This document shows, piece by piece, positions 56,098-64,000 of a stretch of 64,000 nt of DNA. Origin of the DNA: Imbricaverruca yamaguchii. Taxonomy: Eukaryota > Arthropoda > Thecostraca > Neoverrucidae. Both the position numbers and the translations under genes were made by a program. The stretch is from positions 186,001 to 250,000 of the forward strand of contig JAOTOL010001621.1 in NCBI GenBank assembly GCA_034440575.1. Direction: 5' to 3'. Below the pieces are notes generated by a model, which saw only the letters and a program-made list of their open reading frames with translations, made no database searches and was not told the origin of the DNA. How positions within the stretch are numbered: position 1 is the first letter of the stretch; each line of letters starts with the position of its first letter.

Positions 56098-58190
56098 CTA
56101 TTCACTCGGTGGCCAGCACTGACCGTCATCTCCTGAGGCCGAAGTGCTGCACCTGGCTGGCGTACTGCGGTCGGCGGCTGCGGCAGCGGCGGCAGAGGCG
56201 GCGGCGACGCTCTGGGTCACGTGCGCCCACACCGTACTGACCACCCGCTCCCACTGCAGCAGGGCGTGCACGTGTGGCAGTGGCGCGGCACGCTGCTCCA
56301 CCTCCAGAGGCACGGGTACCGCTGCCACGGTGAGCAGGTGTGGCAGCTGTGGCAGCGGCATGGTCTGCCGGGCCGTGGCCGCTCCTGTCTGCTGGGTTGC
56401 GGCCGCTCCTGTCTGCCGGCTGGGGCCTCCTGCCGGTGGGCCGCTCCTGTCTGCCGGCTGGGCCCCCTTCTGTGGGCTGCGGCCGCTCCTGTCTGCCGGC
56501 GGTGGGGCCGCTCCTGTCTGCCGGCGGTGGGGCCGCTCCTGCCTGCCGGCGGTGGGGCCGCTCCTGCCTGCCGGCGGTGGGGCCGCTCCTGTCTGCCGGC
56601 GGTGGGGCCGCTCCTGTCTGCTGGGCTGCGGCCGCTCCTGTCTGCTGGGCTGCGGCCGCTCCTGTCTGCCGGCGGTGGGGCCGCTCCTGTCTGCCGGGCT
56701 GCGGCCGCTCCTGTCTGCTGGGCTGCGGCCGCTCCTGTCTGCTGGGCTGCGGCCGCTCCTGTCTGCCGGCGGTGGGGCCGCTCCTGTCTGCCGGCGGTGG
56801 GGCCGCTCCTGTCTGCCGGCGGTGGGGCCGCTCCTGTCTGCCGGCGGTGGGGCCGCTCCTGTCTGCCGGCCTGCGGCCGCTCCTGTCTGCCGGCGGTGGG
56901 GCCGCTCCTGTCTGCCGGCGGTGGGGCCGCTCCTGTCTGCCGGCGGTGGGGCCGCTCCTGTCTGCCGGCGGTGGGGCCGCTCCTGCCTGCCGGGCTGCGG
57001 CCGCTCCTGTCTGCTGGGCTGCGGCCGCTCCTGTCTGCCGGCGGTGGGGCCGCTCCTGCCTGCCGGCGTGGGGCTGCCTGCCGGCGTGGGGCCGTCCTGT
57101 CTGCCGGCGGTGGGGCCGCTCCTGCCTGCCGGGCTGCGGCCGCTCCTGCCTGCCGGCGGTGGGGCCGCTCCTGTCTGCTGGGCTGCGGCCGCTCCTGTCT
57201 GCCGGCGGTGGAGCCGCTCCTGTCTGCTGTCTGCCGGGCTGCGGCCGCTCCTGTCTGCTCCCCCGTGGCCTGCTGGGCTGCGGCCGCTCCTGTCTGCCGG
57301 GCTGCGGCCGCTCCTGTCTGCCGGGTGGGGCGCTCCTGTCTGCCGGGCTGCGGCCGCTCCTGTCTGCTGGGCTGCGGCCGCTCCTGTCTGCCGCGGCCTG
57401 CTGGCGGCCGCTCCTGTCTGCCGGGCTGCGGCCGCTCCTGCTCGGCGTGGGGCCGCTCCTGTCTGCTGGGCTGCGCCCCCTGTCTGCCGGCGTGGGGCCG
57501 CTCCTGTCTGCCGGGCTGCGGCCGCTCCTGTCTGCCGGCGGTGGGGCCGCTCCTGTCTGCCGGGCTGCGGCCGCTCCTGTCTGCCGGCGGTGGGGCCGCT
57601 CCTGTCTGCCGGGCTGCGGCCGCTCCTGTCTGCCGGCGGTGGGGCCGCTCCTTCTCTGTCTTGGTGGGCCGCTCCTGTCTGCTGGGCTGCGGCCGCTCCT
57701 GTCTGTCGGCGGTGGGGCCGGTCCTGTCTGCTGGGCTGCGGCCGCTCCTGTCTGCCGGCGGTGGGCCGCTCCTGTCTGGCGGCGGTGGGGCCGCTCCTGT
57801 CTGCTGGGCTGCTGCCGCTCCTGTCTGCCGGCGGTGGGGCCGCTCCTGTCTGCTGGGCTGCGGCCGCTCCTGCCTGCCGGCGGTGGGCCGCTCCTGTCTG
57901 GCGGCGGTGGAGCCGCTCGCGCGTCCTGCCTGCCGGCGGTGGGGCCGCTCCTGTCTCCCCTGGGCGCTCTGTCTGCCGGCGGTGGGGCCGCTCCTGTCTG
58001 TCGGCGGTGGGGCCGCTCCTGCCTGCCGGCGGTGGGGCCGCTCCTGTCTGCTGGGCTGCGGCCGCTCCTGTCTGCCGGCGGTGGAGCTGTCTCGCCGACT
58101 GCCGGGCCGGCCGGGCCGCGGCCGCTCCTGTCTGCCGCACCCAGCCGACGCGCGGCTCGGCCTGGGCGCAGGTGGCGCCACTCACTGCTG
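56098..58190. repeat. GC-rich 24/25-bp minisatellite, about 70 copies, with unique flanks
   Basis: Two unit types alternate irregularly: CCGCTCCTGTCTGCCGGCGG plus TGGGG (25 bp) and CCGCTCCTGTCTGCTGGGCT plus GCGG (24 bp). Mixed lengths shift phase, yet frames of 640-720 codons stay open on both strands because the units hold almost no stops in any phase. The left flank (56100-56340, minus strand) encodes in one frame a hydrophobic stretch with LLTVAAVPVPLEVEQRAAPL that could be a genuine exon, but the evidence is weak. Confidence 0.85.
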
Positions 58191-59805
58191 CTACCGACGA
58201 CCGCAGCTCGGTCGGCGACCGATGGCCTGGGAGACGTCATAATCCTCGACACGCAATAAGCTTCACAGCGTGCAATTTGAAAGCTGAGCATGCGCTGATC
58301 ACAAATGCGTGATTTTCGGAATCCTCCTTCATGTTTTGTTTAATCGTTGCTTCATCCCACTTCGCCACTGTTTCGATAGACGGAAGCATTCTACATGTTC
58401 TCTGCCTGCTTCAATGGAGTTACTGGCCGATCCGAAGGAAAACCGGTAATCATTTCCGTCCCCTCAGGTTAAAAACGTCACCTGGTATACAAATTGCATG
58501 CTTGCGAAATGCTGATTTGCGCTCTTTTAGTCCGGAGAAAACATCTCATCTGGCCTGCACCGCCTGTCTCCCGTGTAGTGTACAGATTCTGAGCAGTATT
58601 TTGGGCACTTGTTGGGTCGGTCGCACCACCAGCTCCCGGCGATGTGGCCACAAACAGTCCACAGAGTCCGTGTCCACAGACTTTGTATCTGGTCAGCGGA
58701 CGGCCTCCTACAACACGAACCCTACCAGGTGCTTCGCTGTGGGCCAGGTCAAAGGCCAAGTATGCCAACTAGCAACAAGCAGAGTCTGTGGCACACACTT
58801 CAGCGTTCCCGACTAGTGAGTCCTTCGGGGATCATCCACCAGATGCTAGAATGTCGCACATAATCAATTTACCTGCTGCCATGGTTGGGGTCAGGGGTTA
58901 GGGGTCAATATGCTTGCAACAGAATGGTTACCCGCAGTTACTCTGCCAGGGAGCAAACACGTTGCAACAAACCCCTTGTAGAGTCACTCAGCTGGCTTTC
59001 TCCCACAAGGCCAGTGGCTAGCTGGCCTTGTGGGAGAAGCTGAAGTCGGTTAGGTAACTACTACATCCATCGCGAGAGGTTCAAACAGGTGCTATCCCCT
59101 GTACATTGGTGCAGGTGTTTGGTGACCCTGATATGCACCAAATGAAGCCGTCGCACATCTATTATAGATTTAACCAGCAGGCCCTTGAAATTTGAAACAT
59201 TGAAAACTCTGATGGACGTACATTTCAAAAAGGCATCGATGGATTTGTTTATACTGTTAACTTGTCGTTAACTTCATACTGTTGTTAACTTCATACGGAA
59301 CGGGACAAAAAATCAGCATCCTATAAGTATCTGCATAACAAGGTAGTTCCACGAATATATGCAGCATAAATATTTATATGCAGAATAAATCTGCAGGACC
59401 ACGGACAGTGTGCTCGAAATACGATAACACAGAGCATTGAGCACAACTAGTTTAGTTGCCCAAAGGTGCTTTCTTTCTGTTGGTGCATCGACATCGACAT
59501 CGATCGAGTTTCCGAAGTTAAATTGGCCAAATGCCCAATCATATTAGGCAAGTTATCTTGAGTTGCCTGGCCACATAACTGCCTGGGAGCAGAATTTGCA
59601 CCCCCTCATGTATTTGCGGGATAGCCATCCAGCACGTAGCGCAATTCCGCTCATATATGGAATACCTTCTGACTGACCATTGAATAGCGGATTTTTGATA
59701 CCCGAATGACAAATATAACTCAATACTAGGACAGGCAGGAATGTAGGTGCCAGCATTACTTTGTTCAACTGCTCTTTTGGCTGGATATGTCTCACATCTC
59801 TGAAT
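58191..59805. other. Unassigned sequence, one 161-codon frame
   Basis: A plus frame at 58331-58816 is open for 161 codons and contains several cysteines (CTACLPC...C...C). It is not recognised and overlaps two other open frames. 58985-59035 holds an inverted pair around CTTCTCCCACAAGGCCAG. Confidence 0.4.
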
Positions 59806-60065
59806 ATGGCATGGCGAGTGTGGCAGTGACGACCTTCTGGAGCGGACGGCTGGCGAGTGTGGCGGTGACGACCTGTTAGGGCGGGAGGTTGGCGATTGTG
59901 GCGGTGACGACCTGTTGGAGCGGAATGTTGGGGATTGTGGCAGTGACAACCTGTTAGAACGTGGGCTGGCGAGTGTGGCAGTGACGACCTGTTAGAACGT
60001 GGGCTGGCGAGTGTGGCAGTGACGACCTGCTGGAGGGGACGGCTGGTGATTGTGGCAGTGACAGC
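59806..60065. repeat. About 38-bp minisatellite, six to seven copies
   Basis: Unit around GGCTGGCGAGTGTGGCAGTG then ACGACCTGTTAGAACGTG with variants. Confidence 0.85.
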
Positions 60066-60440
60066 CCTACACTATGGCAGTAGCCCAATGCTTGTGGTGA
60101 AATATATATTCTCCAATGCATATGTAAAATGTTATGGGAAAAAAGGGACTCAAGCTAAAACAGAGGTTAGCTGCATATATAATCGCAATCGTGCAAGCAT
60201 GGGCGCGCACCGGATGAAGGAGCTTGCAGCATATTCAGACGCCGACTATGATTGTTTTTTTTTATGACCAGACCCCTGTCTAAGGGTAGCCTCAGAATGC
60301 CAATGGGGAGATAATTTCCTATTCTAGTCCTGGATTTACGTCCTGTTCTTTATGTCATTTTCTCCCATCCCCATCAAGCCTTCATGCTTTACATCATTAA
60401 TTGTCTTGGACCCCAATATTTTTTTTGGGAAGGTCAGCAA
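60066..60440. other. Unassigned spacer
   Basis: No feature recognised. Confidence 0.35.
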
Positions 60441-60445
60441 TACTC

Positions 60446-60615
60446 ATTAGAGATGCTGTGAGATCTAACATCCACTGCACGCGGTGACGGCGAGATTGTC
60501 CCGGTCTGCGTCTCACTCGATGATGAGCTGCGAGTTAGAGATGCTGGGGTATCTGCCATCCACTGCACGCGGTCTGCGAAAATGACGCGATCTGTGCCTC
60601 TCTCGATGATGAGCA
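60446..60615. repeat. Two-copy tandem repeat of about 85 bp
   Basis: AGAGATGCTG, ATCCACTGCACGCGGT and TCTCGATGATGAGC occur twice in order. Confidence 0.8.
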
Positions 60616-63080
60616 TATGAGAAAACCTGTGAATGTCACATCCTACAACATTAAACATGAAAGGTAAATTGCACCAAGCGCACAATTTGCGCACATCGTC
60701 AGCAATGCACTCCTTCATGGACCGACGTCGCCGGCTCTCCTGGGATTATATCCTGGCCCCGCCAAAGCTTTTACCGCCCCTTGACGAGTTAGCCAACTTC
60801 CAGCAAAATCCCAAGCGTATGCCTGTTACCGATGTTTCAACAGGCCAGCTTTGTTGCGCCGGCATCCCAGCTGGAGACGATTTCAGGGGGGAATATTTCG
60901 GCGCCAGCTCAGCGTTGACCTGCACCACCCGTGGCTGGTGACTGGCCAATGACGACCAAGGTCGCCATGACTGGATGGTCGCCAATAATGTTCGCCGTGA
61001 CTGAATGCAAGCAAATGCGGCTCGACAAGAACTCCGGCAAGAAGCTTCAAGGTCCCTGCGCCGCCACTGGCTGCCAGTAAGAAATGTCAGAAGAAGTGTC
61101 GGTGTCGGGCAAGTGCGACGCAGGGCTTGACCTACATATCGATTTCCGTCCCACACTTCCGCCCAGTTTTGCTGCCGAGGCGCGTTCATCGGCAGCTTGA
61201 GCAGGGATGAGCCGAGGTGACGACCGAGGAGTTTTGGCTCACGACGCGACCCGATTCCGTTTTGGTGCGAGTCCTTGTGTTTTCGCATAATGGTCCTGAC
61301 ATTTTTGTGTCAACATCATCCACATGTATAGCGAGCACGGATCAAAGAAGGAGCTCCCCCTCTGAACTGAAAGGGACGGGACGGTGTACATTCCACACCT
61401 GTGGTGTATGCACCTACCTCGAGTAGAGAAATAAGTACATGCATAGTGAGAACGAATCTGCTTTTATTCTTTGTCACAATGTGTCTCACCACGGGGGACC
61501 ATGTTCGTGGTACGTGGATAGCCTTGCGTGGATATGCGGCACCCATTTTGACACGCACAATGGTGGGAGATACTTCTGTTTTGCCGATTCCGCCCCGCCA
61601 ACTACTATGTAATGTTCTTAACATTCGAAGGCAGGAAGTCGGAACCGGTAGTTGGAGCGGAGTGTTTTCGTTATATTTTGAGACTTGACGTCTTGCATGC
61701 TTAGCTTTGCAATTATGGTATGTGGAAGTACGAATTTATAAAAAGTAGATAAACTCCAAGCAGCAAATGTTTCAATTAACAATCCTTGTTGACAAGGATT
61801 CATGTATTAGAATACACAATCATTACCAGGCGAACAGCCACTAGTGGTCTCTACTTGCCGGGAGGTCGAGAGGTTTGCTCCCTTTAACATTTGTACTTGG
61901 CCAATTAAAGAGACGTGTTTTTTTTCCAGCGCGTATGGTAATACTTCAACTATAAGGAAGCATATGCAAATGTAGTTTGCTTATCTCTTACTGTTGACCT
62001 TCCAAATCGGGTCAAATTGGTCCATGTCAATGCTTCGTCTGACGTCTGGTCTATCTTCTCGGTTTTGAACGTTTGACCGCCAACTAAATCAAGCGCCTGG
62101 CGTAACTGAAAAAAGATAGATATCATAACTTCTTGCCAATACGATATTATTATGTAAGTTCAACTTCAAGATTAGGATCACGGGTGAGAAGAGCACAGGA
62201 ACCAACACAGATTCAAAACATCTCAACACACGTCTATCTTAACTTTGAAGTTAAGAATGAAATAGCCGATGAACCAAAGATAGATGCACTGTGAAATAGC
62301 AATTTTGCTACTATTCTGCGTTCCGAGGTTTTCCATCTGCTAAGCAGGACGAGAGGCCATTTGCATGACCAAATATGGCGCAGTGACTCCATTTAGGAGC
62401 ACATTCCATGGAATGGACTAGTCCGCTGTTAAGTATAGCTCAAATTCAGATACTTCAGCTCAAGCGTTCAAAACGACCCTGAATTCTAATCAAGCGCCAA
62501 AAACAACTCTGAAAATATATTGTCACAGCGAAAATCATCTTAGACTAACTTCGAGTATAATCTTCGGCCCTCGGTAAAAGAATGATGATGACAATGGTAG
62601 CTAGAACTACGTCGACCAACGAAGAAAAACACTACAATTTGTAAGTCAGATTGACGAGAATTATCATGACAATTGATGTTATAGGGATTTACATTTACAG
62701 GTGCTGTTGTATAATTTTGGAAACATGTATCAGGGCATGCTGTCAAGAATGAAGCTCTGGCTTAATCAGGGGCGATCCAAGAAGACGGGGGAACAGGGGG
62801 TATGTGTTGCATGCACTGGGAGTGTTGCGAGATCCGTCGCATAATCATCGGTTCCCACGCCGTCAAATACAGTTGAACAACTTCACAGTGTGAGAAACAA
62901 AATCCCGTCGTTTGCAAAGTCGCTCAAGGCCCGAATGTCGTACGTCTGGATGCCTGCACCAGGCCGGGAGAAATGGAACTCTGTCTGATACCACCGCAAG
63001 CTGTTCATCCCGCTGACAGTAAAACACGAGCTCGAGATGTTTTCATCCAACTGCAGTCCATTTCGCCTGGAAAGGTTGAT
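60616..63080. other. Unassigned sequence, no gene recognised
   Basis: The longest frame is 180 codons on the minus strand (60746-61288), without domain features and opposite another open frame. No RNA gene or element boundary is seen. Confidence 0.4.
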
Positions 63081-63509
63081 TCAGAGAGAGAGATAGAGAG
63101 AGAGAGAGAGATAAGACAAAAAACGTCGATGTATACTTCTCCAGCAGCATACGGAGCCGGGGTAAAAACTTGTGCTTCGGATGTACCGTGGTCATCATTC
63201 AAAGTCCTGACAAATGAGCCCCGCAGGAGGATAAATGACCAGCAACACTAATGGAAAACGAATGGCCTTTGTTACAATTTCCGCAGAAATCGACATCCAT
63301 CATTAGCTAGCTCCTTGCACGGAAAGCGGCCGCAATATTGTTGTTGACGCGAAATTAAGCCGTGGAGCAGAAAGAGCGATCGCTCCGGACGCATGGATGG
63401 CCTCGCCAGTGAAGTTTCCCCGCCGATCCACCGGTGTCCAGCGAGGTCTCAGAAGATGTGGACGGTAATTGGAGCTGGATAACATTCTGCAGTCTGGACA
63501 TGACTGCCG

Positions 63510-64000
<491 letters not shown>

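Noticed and set aside
56098..58312. Several 640-722 codon frames
   Set aside because: Open in many phases at once because of stop-free units. Not listed as a CDS, although a small flanking exon stays possible.

Overview
The window is eukaryotic and looks like gene-poor, repeat-dense arthropod DNA, most likely crustacean; that is inference. The reasons are long TA microsatellites, a great many minisatellites, TTAGGTTA-like words, tRNA-derived SINEs, non-LTR, Penelope-like, hAT and piggyBac-type elements, and an integrated parvovirus of the kind that infects arthropods. No complete conserved host gene is recognisable. Long open frames inside minisatellites are mostly products of stop-free repeat units.

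Layout. 1-5 kb: a degenerate minisatellite, a 31-bp PstI-type array of about 75 copies, and a hAT-like MITE. 6.7-10.4 kb: one decayed non-LTR retrotransposon (Gag with zinc knuckles, linker, reverse transcriptase start), interrupted by a 24-bp minisatellite and a nested piggyBac-type MITE whose sister copy lies at 54 kb. 11.2 kb: a Penelope-like GIY-YIG remnant. 12.9-26 kb: minisatellites, including a 900-bp array that flips orientation at its centre, SINE pieces and a third piggyBac relative. 27.4-29.4 kb: a hAT-type element with perfect 8-bp target duplications. 29.7-36.3 kb: a degenerate satellite split by a 4.3-kb hAT-type element, also with perfect 8-bp duplications, which holds a foldback element that itself holds a CR1-like fragment. 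37.2-45.9 kb: a foldback MITE and more minisatellites.

The most interesting part is 45.2-50.3 kb. A GC-rich minus-strand exon (45984-46420) ends in a good BH3 motif, and its last 30 nt plus the following 5' splice site have been amplified into a 43-bp minisatellite of about 17 copies. Next to it, abutting a SINE tail, is a 3.58-kb parvovirus-like genome (46699-50276) flanked by two different complete terminal palindromes, each with small internal palindromes that would fold into branched hairpins. It carries an NS2-like frame, an SF3 helicase frame, a promoter-like TATA/initiator pair and an intact VP-like frame. The nickase part of NS1 is missing, and a 166-nt inverted copy of the right-terminal region sits in its place. 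It therefore resembles a defective-interfering genome caught in a chromosome.

50.3-64 kb: unassigned sequence, a piggyBac-type MITE copy, another tRNA-like SINE, a 2-kb GC-rich minisatellite that is free of stops in several frames, and a long AG/TA microsatellite. Across the window, four ultra-short (47-69 nt) insertions with 13-18 nt target duplications show very short retroposition by at least two machineries with different tails.
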